Below, piece by piece: positions 8,025 to 18,000 of a stretch of DNA of 59,067 nt (the stretch's first letter is position 1; the number at the start of each line of letters is the position of its first letter). Made by a program: the position numbers and the translations under genes. The stretch comes from Verrucomicrobiota bacterium (lineage in GTDB: Bacteria; Verrucomicrobiota; Verrucomicrobiia; Chthoniobacterales; UBA10450): positions 311 to 59,377 of the forward strand of contig QHPU01000046.1 of assembly GCA_003219175.1 (NCBI GenBank). Reading direction: 5' to 3'. The notes under the pieces were generated by a model, which was not told where the DNA came from, ran no database searches, and worked only from the letters and a program-made list of their open reading frames with translations.

Positions 8025-8645
8025 CTAGTTCAGAATACCAACCGCGTGATTAACGTTCGGTTTCGGCGCAAATAGACCGCCGCGACAGAGGAATCTGATC
8101 TCCCTCCGAATATACGACAGACCAGATGCAAAATACCGCCGGCATGGGAGGCTTTGACGCTCGATCTCTTCTTTTTCGGCTTTCTTACGATGTTCTCGCT
8201 CCTCTTTAATCGCGTGTTTTTCGTCGTGCGTGAGAGGACGCGTTGTTGTGGCAGTCGTACTGGTTTGCTGTTCGGTTACGGCGGGCGCGCTTGTCACGGG
8301 AGCAGTGACCGTTGCCGGACGCTGCACAACAATTCGAGATGCTACCAGGCGTTCGCCTGATCCGGTGTACTCGATCGAAAGTTGGCTACCGGGCGAAATG
8401 CGCTCGACTGCGATGGGCGCGCCGGATTCATCCACAATAGTCGTTTGCTTGGTAACGCCGTAGCGCAACGGCACCGAATTGGCGTCTGTTCTTACAACAA
8501 CTGTTTCTGAGTTGGGGACATATTCAGTAAACGCGCCCTTCGTCGTCGTCACGGTCGTGGTTGTCTGCGCGAACGCCAGAGTCGTCCCGAACCAAAGTCC
8601 AACGGCGAGCAAAGCCGCGCCAATTTTCGTAATGTTTGTCTTCAT
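8025..8645 (-). CDS. Secreted Thr-rich protein of unknown function
   Basis: A 206-residue protein with a clear signal peptide (MKTNITKIGAALLAVGLWFG.. ending AFAQ). A Thr-rich start and a small beta-rich region with TVVVRTDANSVPLRYGVTK follow, and then a highly charged helix (HDEKHAIKEEREHRKKAEKE). The last 35 residues are Arg/Cys-rich and unlike the rest, so the original stop may have been lost. A TATAAT hexamer lies at 8653-8648, only a few bases before the ATG, and no ribosome site is visible. The transcript may be nearly leaderless. Confidence 0.6.
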   Translation of the reverse strand: MKTNITKIGAALLAVGLWFGTTLAFAQTTTTVTTTKGAFTEYVPNSETVVVRTDANSVPLRYGVTKQTTIVDESGAPIAVERISPGSQLSIEYTGSGERLVASRIVVQRPATVTAPVTSAPAVTEQQTSTTATTTRPLTHDEKHAIKEEREHRKKAEKEEIERQSLPCRRYFASGLSYIRREIRFLCRGGLFAPKPNVNHAVGILN

Positions 8646-8962
8646 ATATTATACATAGGAGGATTCGCGGCCGGCTATGAAGCTGGTCTCCTCAACGGCG
8701 TTCTAATGCGCTACACAGAGGGTTAGCCCAGTAAAACAATGGGAACACCCAGATGTCCCTAACGATTTCCACTCAGAGGGGCACTTGATACCCGACGTTG
8801 GATTTGAATGTTGAACGTCAATCGTGCGTCTATCGTCTATATTAAAGACTGGCTCCTAAGGCCCTCGGAAGGCAACCGAGCGTTCGGACACGAAAACTCT
8901 TTACCTGCGGCGCGCGCGATGCGTTAAGTCACTATGAGCATACCGTTCTCTACCGCGTTCTC
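8646..8962. other. Intergenic region between divergent secreted-protein genes
   Basis: About 317 bp with no convincing gene. It holds the TATAAT at 8648-8653 (minus strand), and otherwise I see no repeats, RNA genes or clear promoter for the rightward gene. Confidence 0.5.
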
Positions 8963-9733
8963 ATGAAACCTCTTATTCACCGCCTTTTCGCGGTCGCTTC
9001 AACAGCCCTGCTGCTAGTCGACGTCAGTTCCGGCGCTGAATCAGTCGATGACCGCGTCGCGAGGGGTAGGGCCTTCGAGCAAAAGTTCCAGGCTAACGAT
9101 GCGCTGACGCAATATCTCGCCGCGGAAAAATTGGAGCCAAAGAATCCGGAGCTTCTTGTCCGGATTGCCCGGCAATATAGATGGCTGATGACGGACGCAT
9201 CGGCGAAGGAAGAAAAACTGCGGCTGGGCCACCTCGCGCTGGACTATTCCATGCGCGCCGCAGCGTGTGGACCTAAGGACTGCGACGCTCAACTTGCGAC
9301 GGCCATTACGCTCGGAAAAATGCTGCCCTATTTACCAACAAAAGAACAGGTATCCGCATCTCCGCGAATCAAGGAATCGGTGGACAAAGCGCTTGAGCTT
9401 GATCCCAGTGACGACACAGCATGGCATATTTTGGGCAGATGGCATCGCGTGCTAGCCGACGTTAATATAGTGAAGCGCACGATGGCCGGATTGTTGTACG
9501 GCAACCTGCCGAAGGGCTCCATCAACGAAGCCGAGCGCGCCATGCAGAAGGCCATCGAGCTGAATCCGAATCGCCTGATGCATTACATTGAACTTGGACG
9601 GATTTACGCGCAGATGGGAAGGACCGATGATGCGCGCCGATTCATCAACAAAGGGCTGGCGATGCCGGACAGCGAAAAGGATGATCCCGAAACGAAGGAA
9701 CGCGGGCGGGAAACGCTCGCGAAACTCCACTAG
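8963..9733 (+). CDS. Secreted TPR protein, RMDN-like
   Basis: A 256-residue protein with an N-terminal signal peptide (MKPLIHRLFAVASTALLLVD). Helical repeats follow, including DTAWHILGRWHRVLADVN, GLLYGNLPKGSINEAERAMQ and a final clear TPR MHYIELGRIYAQMGRTDDAR. The W-x-x-LGRW and L-G-NLP-x-GS features resemble bacterial relatives of the regulator-of-microtubule-dynamics (RMDN) family. It is probably a periplasmic scaffold for protein contacts. Its stop codon overlaps the stop of the convergent asparagine synthase gene on the shared CTAG at 9730-9733. Confidence 0.75.
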   Translation: MKPLIHRLFAVASTALLLVDVSSGAESVDDRVARGRAFEQKFQANDALTQYLAAEKLEPKNPELLVRIARQYRWLMTDASAKEEKLRLGHLALDYSMRAAACGPKDCDAQLATAITLGKMLPYLPTKEQVSASPRIKESVDKALELDPSDDTAWHILGRWHRVLADVNIVKRTMAGLLYGNLPKGSINEAERAMQKAIELNPNRLMHYIELGRIYAQMGRTDDARRFINKGLAMPDSEKDDPETKERGRETLAKLH

Positions 9734-11754
9734 GTTTTCGCCAGTTCGCCGACCTGGGTAGGCCTCGCTTCGGCGGCTGCTGGCGTTTGGATAGCTGACC
9801 ACTCCGGCAGATCGGCAAGACCGCCTCCCATGAAAAGATGGTGCCACAGTTGCGTTGCTACGACCGCCATCAGGCCCATCTCAACCGAGAACCGCGGCAG
9901 GGAACCGGCGCGCATTTTACGAAAATCGTTACGCCATCGAGCAACGGCGGATAAGTCGAAATAGCCGGTTTTGCGCAGCGATTCCTCACTCAAAAGCTGC
10001 GCGATAAACGGCGGTTCCGGTTGCATGTGAAAGCTGTCCAGCGGCGCGCGGAAGATAACTTTGTGCCGACGTGCCACGGATTTTGGCACCCATCGTTCGG
10101 CCAACAGACGCAGCAGGTGTTTGTCCCGAAACCCGCGAAGGCGCCAGCGTGGATGCAGCTTGGCCAGGAAATCGAACACGTCCTCGTCCAGAAAGGGGTA
10201 TCGCACCTCGACCGAAGAATGCATGGCGACGCGATCGCCTTTGGCCTGGAGTAGATGCCCGGCCAACAGAACGCGCGCCGCAATCCAGACTCCGCGATGG
10301 AGCGGATCCCATCGCTTCGCGCGTTCCACAGGAAAATCCAGTTCCGTCCACGGATTCGTCTGCGCGAGAGTTTCGCGCATCGGCTCACTATAAAAGCGCA
10401 GCTTGGAAATCGCGAGCAATCCGTAGGCATCAATCCAGGCATTGGGACCGCCGACCGAATTCTCGACTTGCTGTCGCCACGCATCGGAAAAATGCGGTAC
10501 CTTGTTCACGCTTAGGTAGGCGTTTCGCGCAATATTGCTGAAACCGACCCCGGGGATTAGGTCGAGAAAACCCATGAGCTTAGCCGCCTTGTACCACGGA
10601 TAGCCGACGAGCCATTCGTCTGCACCTTCGCCGGTCAGCACTACTTTTTGTCCACAGCTGTGGACTCGCCCGGAAAGCTGAAGCAATGCGGCGCAGGCCG
10701 TGTCGATTACCGGCGCTTCCGCGGCGGTAATCAACCGGGGATAGGTCGCCAGCGCGTCTTCGTCGCGGAAGTCCTGCACGATCGGCGGCTTGGCGCCGAT
10801 GTGTCGCGCTGAAAGACTGGCCGCATCCAGTTCGTCCAGCTCCGGCTCGTGCACCCGGACGGTGTAGGTGTTGATCGCCGGACCCTTCAAGTGGCAGGCC
10901 AGCGCCACGATCATACTCGAGTCGACACCGCCCGAAAGATAAGCACCGACTGGAACATCAGCTCGTAGTCGCTCTTCCACCGCTTGCAGCAATACCTTTT
11001 CGAAGTCGTCAACGAGTCGCTTCGGATTTTCGCCCCACTCCTCCACACCCTGATCGGGAAAATTCATTTCCCAAAAAGCTCGCTCCTGCACCACGGCACT
11101 AGCACCGTTTCCGTTTCCGGGAGAGATGCTCAGGAAATGTCCGGGTCGGAGAAGCTGGACGCCTTCAAAACACGTTCGCGGTCCAGGCACAGCGGAGAAA
11201 GTGAAGACATGATCAATGCCGCGACGATCTGCCCGCACCGAGACCATACCCGAAGCAAGAAGTCCTTTGATCTCTGACGCGAACAGGAGCCAGTCCCCTT
11301 GCCGCGTCCAAAAAAGTGGTGCGATGCCGAAGCGGTCGCGTCCAAGCTGAAGCTGGCGTTTCCGCTCATCCCATAATGCGATGGCAAACTGGCCTCGCAG
11401 CTTCTCCCACATTTGCTCGCGATGATCTTCCCACAAATGCGGAATGATTTCGGTGTCGCAGTGAGTGACGAGCCGGTGTCCGCGCTCCCTCAGTTCTACC
11501 CGGCGCTCAACGTAATCGAAGAGCTCGCCATTGAAGACAACGAAGACGTTGCGATCTTCATTCCCCATCGGCTGCTGGCCATCGGCTAGACCGACGATGC
11601 TTAGCCGCCGCGACGCCAAAGCGAGTCCGGGCCGCACCAGAAAACCCTCTTCGTCCGGCCCGCGATGCAACAGAGCGCGGGCCATTCGCTGAATGCAACC
11701 TTCCGGCACAAGGCGCTCTCCGGCCAGATCGATGATGCCCGCGATGCCGCACAT
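9730..11754 (-). CDS. asnB: Glutamine-hydrolysing asparagine synthase-type amidotransferase
   Basis: A 674-residue AsnB family enzyme. The start at 11754 leaves MCGIAG, so Cys2 becomes the N-terminal nucleophile of the glutaminase domain; the ATG at 11760 would bury it. The glutaminase half carries LLHRGPDEEG, FNGELFDY and RDRFGIAPLF. The synthetase half has the ATP-pyrophosphatase loop YLSGGVDSSMIVA and GEGADEWLVGYPWYK. It transfers glutamine ammonia to an adenylated carboxylate, aspartate in the classic case. The form of about 670 residues, with an extra C-terminal helical part, is common in biosynthetic and exopolysaccharide clusters. Lying divergent to the polyketide synthase with only 289 bp between, it may amidate that product instead. 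Confidence 0.88.
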   Translation of the reverse strand: MCGIAGIIDLAGERLVPEGCIQRMARALLHRGPDEEGFLVRPGLALASRRLSIVGLADGQQPMGNEDRNVFVVFNGELFDYVERRVELRERGHRLVTHCDTEIIPHLWEDHREQMWEKLRGQFAIALWDERKRQLQLGRDRFGIAPLFWTRQGDWLLFASEIKGLLASGMVSVRADRRGIDHVFTFSAVPGPRTCFEGVQLLRPGHFLSISPGNGNGASAVVQERAFWEMNFPDQGVEEWGENPKRLVDDFEKVLLQAVEERLRADVPVGAYLSGGVDSSMIVALACHLKGPAINTYTVRVHEPELDELDAASLSARHIGAKPPIVQDFRDEDALATYPRLITAAEAPVIDTACAALLQLSGRVHSCGQKVVLTGEGADEWLVGYPWYKAAKLMGFLDLIPGVGFSNIARNAYLSVNKVPHFSDAWRQQVENSVGGPNAWIDAYGLLAISKLRFYSEPMRETLAQTNPWTELDFPVERAKRWDPLHRGVWIAARVLLAGHLLQAKGDRVAMHSSVEVRYPFLDEDVFDFLAKLHPRWRLRGFRDKHLLRLLAERWVPKSVARRHKVIFRAPLDSFHMQPEPPFIAQLLSEESLRKTGYFDLSAVARWRNDFRKMRAGSLPRFSVEMGLMAVVATQLWHHLFMGGGLADLPEWSAIQTPAAAEARPTQVGELAKT

Positions 11755-11977
11755 AAACAAATACTCTTCTAGTTCGAAATTCCCGTGTCGGTTAACGGTT
11801 TTCTCTAAAATTTACTGTTTGCTTGGCCGATAGCGACAGGCCTCAATAGTTGGACCGCGAATAATTAGCGCCTTCGTGCCGTCTAAGAATTCGGTCACGG
11901 TCTGTCGAAGACTGAGTGCGCCACGTGCCGCCTATCTGCCAAACGCGATAAACTGCATCTATCTAGATCATAGATCA

Positions 11978-12006
11978 TTGCTATAGTCTGAAAATTGTTT
12001 TAATGA
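11978..12006 (+). promoter_or_regulatory. Possible promoter of the polyketide synthase operon
   Basis: TTGCTA at 11978-11983, a 17-bp spacer and TAATGA at 12001-12006 resemble a sigma-70 promoter about 40 bp before the start codon. An 8-bp palindrome ATCTAGAT overlaps its upstream edge and could be an operator. The surrounding 11755-12043 gap shows nothing else clear. Confidence 0.3.
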
Positions 12007-12043
12007 TCGCGCCGTTAGCGTCGGGAAACCCCGCACCCTTTTT

Positions 12044-15000
12044 ATGCCAAAAGACCGCATAGCCATTATCGGAACCGGATGCCGTTTCCCCGGCGGTGCC
12101 AATGACGCAGAGTCCTTTTGGAAATTATTGATCGAAGGCAGGGACGCAGTAACCGATGCACCGGCGGACCGGTGGAACGTGGAGCGGTATTATGATCCCG
12201 AGCCGGGAATCGCCGGAAAGACTTTCGCCAAACGCGGCGGATTCCTGGAACAAATCGATCAATTTGACCCGCAGTTTTTTGGCATCTCGCCGCGCGAGGC
12301 GCCTTACGTCGACCCGCAGCATCGCTTGCTCCTGGAAACTTCTTGGGAAGCCATTGAGGACGCCGGAGTCGTCCTCGATTTTGAAAAAGGCAGCGATGTT
12401 GCCGTCTTTGTTGGCATTTCGCATAACGACTACCAAGGGATTCAGAGCACCGCTTTCGACCACTTCGGTATTGCACCCCACACGCCTACCGGGAGCGCGC
12501 ACTCAATCGCCGCGAATCGAATTTCCTACTGTCTAAATCTGCGAGGTCCGAGCGTCGCGATGGACACGGCATGTTCGTCGGCTCTCACTGCGATCCACGC
12601 CGCGTGCGAGCACATTTGGGCCGGACGCGGCGACACCGCACTGGCGGGCGGCGTGACCGTGATAATCACACCGGGCGGATTCATCGGTTTTTCGCAGGCG
12701 TCAATGCTCTCGCCCGATGGCCGATGCGCCGCGTTCGATGCAACGGCAAATGGTTTCGTGCGTGGCGAAGGCGCCGGCATGGTGCTTCTTAAGCGCCTTT
12801 CCCACGCAATTGCAGATGGCGATCCAATTCAGGGAGTAATTCTCGGCACGTCGATCAATCAGGACGGGCATACAAACGGTATCTTCCTACCCAGCGCGGA
12901 AGCACAAACCCGGCTGGTAGAAGAAGCGTGCAAAGATGCTGGCGTATTGCCGCACCAGATTGCATTCGTCGAGGCGCACGGCACCGGTACGGCGGTCGGT
13001 GACCCAATCGAAGCTCATGCTCTGGCGGAAGCTCTGTGCAGGAACCGCTCCGATCCCCTCCCCATCGGCTCGGTAAAAACCAACGTCGGACATCTCGAGA
13101 CCGCCGCCGGCGTCGCGGGACTTTTGAAAGCGATGCTTGTACTCCAGCACCGCAAAATTCCACCGAGCCTCCATTTCAACACGCCGAATCCACACATCGA
13201 TTTCGAGAAATTGAAGTTGCGTGTTCCGACGGCGGTCGAGCCTTTGCCGGAAATGAATGGTGAATGCTTGGCTGGCGTAAACTCGTTTGGTTTCGGCGGC
13301 GCCAATGCGCACGTTATTCTGACGGAACCGCCTCCGCTCCCGCATTTCGCCCATGCAGAATTCTGGCCTGAGCGCGCCTGGCCGGTGATGCTTTCTGCCC
13401 GCTCCGAGGATGCGCTCCGTGGCTACGCGATGAAACTGGCGGCATGGCTCACGGAACGGCTGAACCTCAACGGCGATTCGCCGCTCCTGCCTGATCTTAC
13501 TTACACACTCGGCGCGCGGCGCAATCATCACCCGCATCGCCTGACGCTGGTCGCCCAATCGATAGCCGATCTGATTCAGGAACTCGACGCTTTCGCGATC
13601 AAACAGGATAGCGTAAGGGTGCGAAATTCGTTCACACCGCGTCCTGAGTCCGCTCCGCGCGTTGCGTTCGTCATGAGCGGACAGGGCCCGCAGTGGTGGG
13701 CCATGGGGCGCGAGTTGATGCAACACGAACCGGTTTTCCGGCGGGTCATCGAACAGTGTGATGGCGCGATGCGTGGCATCACGAACTTCTCTCTACTCGA
13801 AGAGCTCACTCGTTCCGAGGAAACCTCGCAGATGCACCGCACCGAAGTTGCGCAGCCGGCCATCTTCGCGATGCAGATCGGGCTGGCCGAGCTTTGGAAA
13901 TCGTGGGGCGTGCAGCCGGCGGCGGTCGCGGGCCATAGCGTAAGTGAAATTGCCGCAGCCTGCGTGGCCGGTTTGTTTTCCTTGGAGCAAGGCGCGCGCA
14001 TTACCGCTCTCCGCGCACAATTTATGGAGAGCTGTGCCCGGGGCGAAGGAAAGATGCTCGCCGTCGGTCTCGGCGAAGAAGAAGCGCAGGCGTTGATCGA
14101 CAAACATGATCGCACCGTTTCAATCGCGGCATTTAACGGCCCCCGCTCGCTTACCCTGGCCGGTCCGCGCCATTCGATCGAAGCGATCTTTGCCGAACTC
14201 GAGCCGCAAGGCGTGTTTGCGCGCATGGTGCGCGTCGATCACCCATTTCATCATTCGATGATGCAACCGGCCTCAGAAGCCCTCGAAAACGCGCTGGCCG
14301 ATCTCGCGCCGCAATCTGAGACTGTCCCGTTGTTCAGCACGGTGACCGGCAATCGCCTCGCCGGTGAGGCCGGCGATGCGGCGCACTGGGGCCGCGGCGT
14401 TCGGCAACCGGTGCAGTTTGCGCCGGCGATAAACGCGATTGCTGATTTCGGCGTGGATATTTGGCTAGAGCTCGGCGCTCACCCCGCTCTGGCTCATTCA
14501 ATCCAGGAGTGTCTTGCTGGCCGCGGCGGTGCAAACCCGATTGTAATTTCGTCGGTTCGCCGGGAGCGCGAACACGGATCGTTGCTCGAAGCGGCAATGG
14601 ATCTACATCGGGCGGGAGTGCCGTTCAACTTCAAGGCGATGACCCCATCGCGTCGTTTGCTCTCGCTCCCGGCTTACTCCTGGGATCGGAACCGCTGGTG
14701 GAACGAGGCTCCCGCCTGGCGCGAAGGCCGACTGGCACCAGGCGGCCGAGGCCTGCTCGATTTTCGCTTGCCGTGCGCGAAGCCTACCTGGTCAGCCCGT
14801 CTAGACAGCCGTCACATGGCGTTTCTCAAAGATCACCGGGTCGAGAACCGTGTTATTTTTCCTGCCGCGGGATTTGTTGATCTCGTAATCGAGGCCGCCA
14901 CGCAGCTCTTCGAGGGCCGGCCTTTCGTGGTCGAGGACCTTGAAATTCGCAAACCACTCATCTTGCCGGAATTGGGCACCGGGATTCAGCTCGAGATTTC

Positions 15001-18000
15001 GTACGAGCCTAACGAGCGCACATTCATGATCCAGAGTCGGCTGGACCAGGGAACATCCTGGTCGTTGCATGTCGTCGGCTCGATGCGCGCCGAACGGACC
15101 GAGTCGAGGTTCGCCGGATCAAGTTTCGAAAGTGAAATCCAGCCGGTTATCTCCAAGCTCAAGCCCATCGATATCGAAGCGTTTTATCGTTATATGAACG
15201 ATCTGGGACTCGGGTATGGTGACACATTTCGCTCTGTTCGCGAGCTTTCCGCCGCAAATGGCGAATCGTCCGGGCGGGTGGCGCTTTCTGAATCGATTGC
15301 GCCGAGAGCCGGTGAGTATCCGTTGCATCCCGTACTGCTCGATGGTGCGTTACACGTGTTTTCCGCCGGTCGTTCAACGGTCGAAGCGCGCGGCTCGCAA
15401 CTTAAATTGCCAGTCCGATTTGGCCGGATCCTGTTTCTCCACTCTCCCGGAGCCTCGGCACGGGTGCGCGCCAGCGTGGTCCAATGCACGGATGAGTTCG
15501 TCGAGGGGCGCATCGCTCTTTATGACGAATCCGGCAAACCGTGTGTTCTAGTGGACGGATTCCGCGCCATCAGTGTCGCCGCGGTGCGCCGGGGTACGCC
15601 CGGCGGAGTCCGCGATGTTCTCTATCATGTGGATTGGCAGCGCACACCAAACGAATCACGCGCGGGGACGTTGGAACCGCTGCCGTTGAACCGTCTGCGC
15701 GACGCTGCTCGAGGCGCGCTCGATGATGTGCTCGCAATGCGCGGCCGCTCCCGGCTAGAAAGTGCGATTGCCGCTCAGGACGATCTCGCTGCTGTCCTGC
15801 TCTGCGCAGGCCTCCGCGAAATGGGAGTTACGATCGGCGCTGATTTCACCGCCGATTCACTGCGTGTCGCCATGTCGATGCGACCAGTTTTCGAACAGTT
15901 GATGTTGAAACTTCAAAAGCGCGGTCTGGTCGAATCAAGTGAATCCGGTTATCGACCAAAGCTGGCGTTCGCAACTGCCGCTGAATCCGCTAACCAGGCG
16001 CAGCAACAGTTCATTACGGATCACCCCGGTCACCTCCCTGAAGCGCAGCTGGTGGCCGGAAATTGCGCTGAGCTCGGTCCGATTCTGCGCGGCGAGAAGG
16101 ACGCGGTGCAGGTACTGTTCGCTGGCGCTGGAGCGGAATTGCTCGACCAATTTTACGGCGACGGTTTGCTGACAAGTCACTGGCTTGCAGCTATCAGCGC
16201 TGCTGTGCAGGAAGCGGCCCGTGTGCTTCCGGAGGGCCGCGGCTTGAGGATCCTCGAAGTCGGCGCCGGTACTGGCGGCCTCAGCGCGCAAGTGCTCCCG
16301 CCGCTGGAGCGCGGCTTGCACTCCTACACATTCACCGACGTCTCGGCTGCTTTCTTCTCGGGTGCCCATCAGAAGCTCGCAAACTTCCCGGAAGTTGAAA
16401 CCAGGATCTTTGATCTTGAAAAATCCGCTGCCGAACAGGGCTTCGAGATCGGCTCGTTCGATTTTATCATCGGCACCAACGTACTTCACGCCGTAGCCAA
16501 CATTCGCGCTTCCCTGCGTAACCTGTACGATCTGCTCGCTCCGGGCGGTTCGCTGGTTTTCATGGACGTGGCCACGCCTCAGTTGTGGACGGAAACGGTT
16601 TTCGGTCTAACCAGCGGTTGGTGGCGCTTTAGCGATCGGGATCTGCGCCCAGTGCATCCACTACTTGGACGTTCGCAATGGGAAACGGTGCTTCGCGAAA
16701 CCGGTTTCAGCGAGACTAGTTCGTTGCCAGGATTAATGGGGCCGGACGGCGAAGGCCAGATCACCATTCTCGCGCGCAAAGCGTGGCAGGCTCCGGCCGC
16801 CCCCGAACCTGTAGTGGAATCTCCGCCGGAAAAATCATTTCTTATTTTTGCCGACCGAGAAGGTATTGGTTCCTCTTTAGCCGAACGCCTGCGCACGACG
16901 GGTATTCGTTGCCGAATTGCCTTCCGTGGGACCTCGTTCGCAGCGAGCGAACTAGACACCTTCACGCTAAGAGCCGAAGCGCCGGAAGATTGGCAGCAAC
17001 TTTTCGCGGCGTGCGCGGGCGAAGCGGCGCCGGAGCGGATCATCTATCTTTGGAACCTTGATACACGAATTGACGATGATGCAGCGATTGGCACCGACGC
17101 GATGCTCCACCTCGCCCAGTGCCTCGATAGCACCTGGCCCACGACCAATCTGCGAATCGACTCCGTTACGCGAGGGGCGGAAGCCGTCGGCCGAGATTCC
17201 AGCCCAACCGTACTCGCGCAGGCCCCCGCCGTCGGGCTGATGCGCGTCATTCTGAACGAATATCCGAACTATGCTTGTCGCGGGATTGATTTGCCGCCGA
17301 CGCCGTCCGCAGCTGATGCAAACTTGCTTTGGATGGAACTGCTGCGCGCCGAATCGGAGCGCGAAGTCGCCTTCCGCGGCGAGGCGCGATATGTCCAGCG
17401 ACTCGAACGCGGACGTCCGCGCCGTGAGCAAACGTTTGATCGCGCTGTCCCGCTGCGACTCGAATCACGTGAGCGCGGCCAGCTCGACACCCTGAGCTTC
17501 GCGCCTTTCAGGCAGCCGTCGTGCGGGCCGGGCGAAGTAATCATCGACGTGAAGGCGGCGGGCATGAATTTCCGCGATGTACTCAAAGCTCTCGCGCTTT
17601 ATCCCGGCGAAGCGCCCGATGCGCGCGTCTTTGGAGACGAAGTTGGCGGTATCGTCATTGCCGTCGGATCCGACGTTACGCACGTGAGGCCGGGCGATCG
17701 GGTCTTTGGTCTGGCCGTGTTCGGGTTGTCGACGCAGACGATCGCGCGCGGCGGCGACGTACGCCGAATTCCTAACGATCTCTCCTTTGAGGAAGCGGCC
17801 ACGATTCCGGTTGTGTTCATGACCTCCTGGCATGCGCTGAAAAATGTGGCGCGACTAAGGAAGGGTGAACGGGTGCTCATACACGCCGGTGCCGGGGGCG
17901 TCGGCATGGCTGCGATCCAGATCGCGCATCATCTGGGCGCCGAAGTCATCGCCAGCGCCGGTAGCCCGGCCAAGCGAACGTTGCTCCAAACGCTCGGCGT

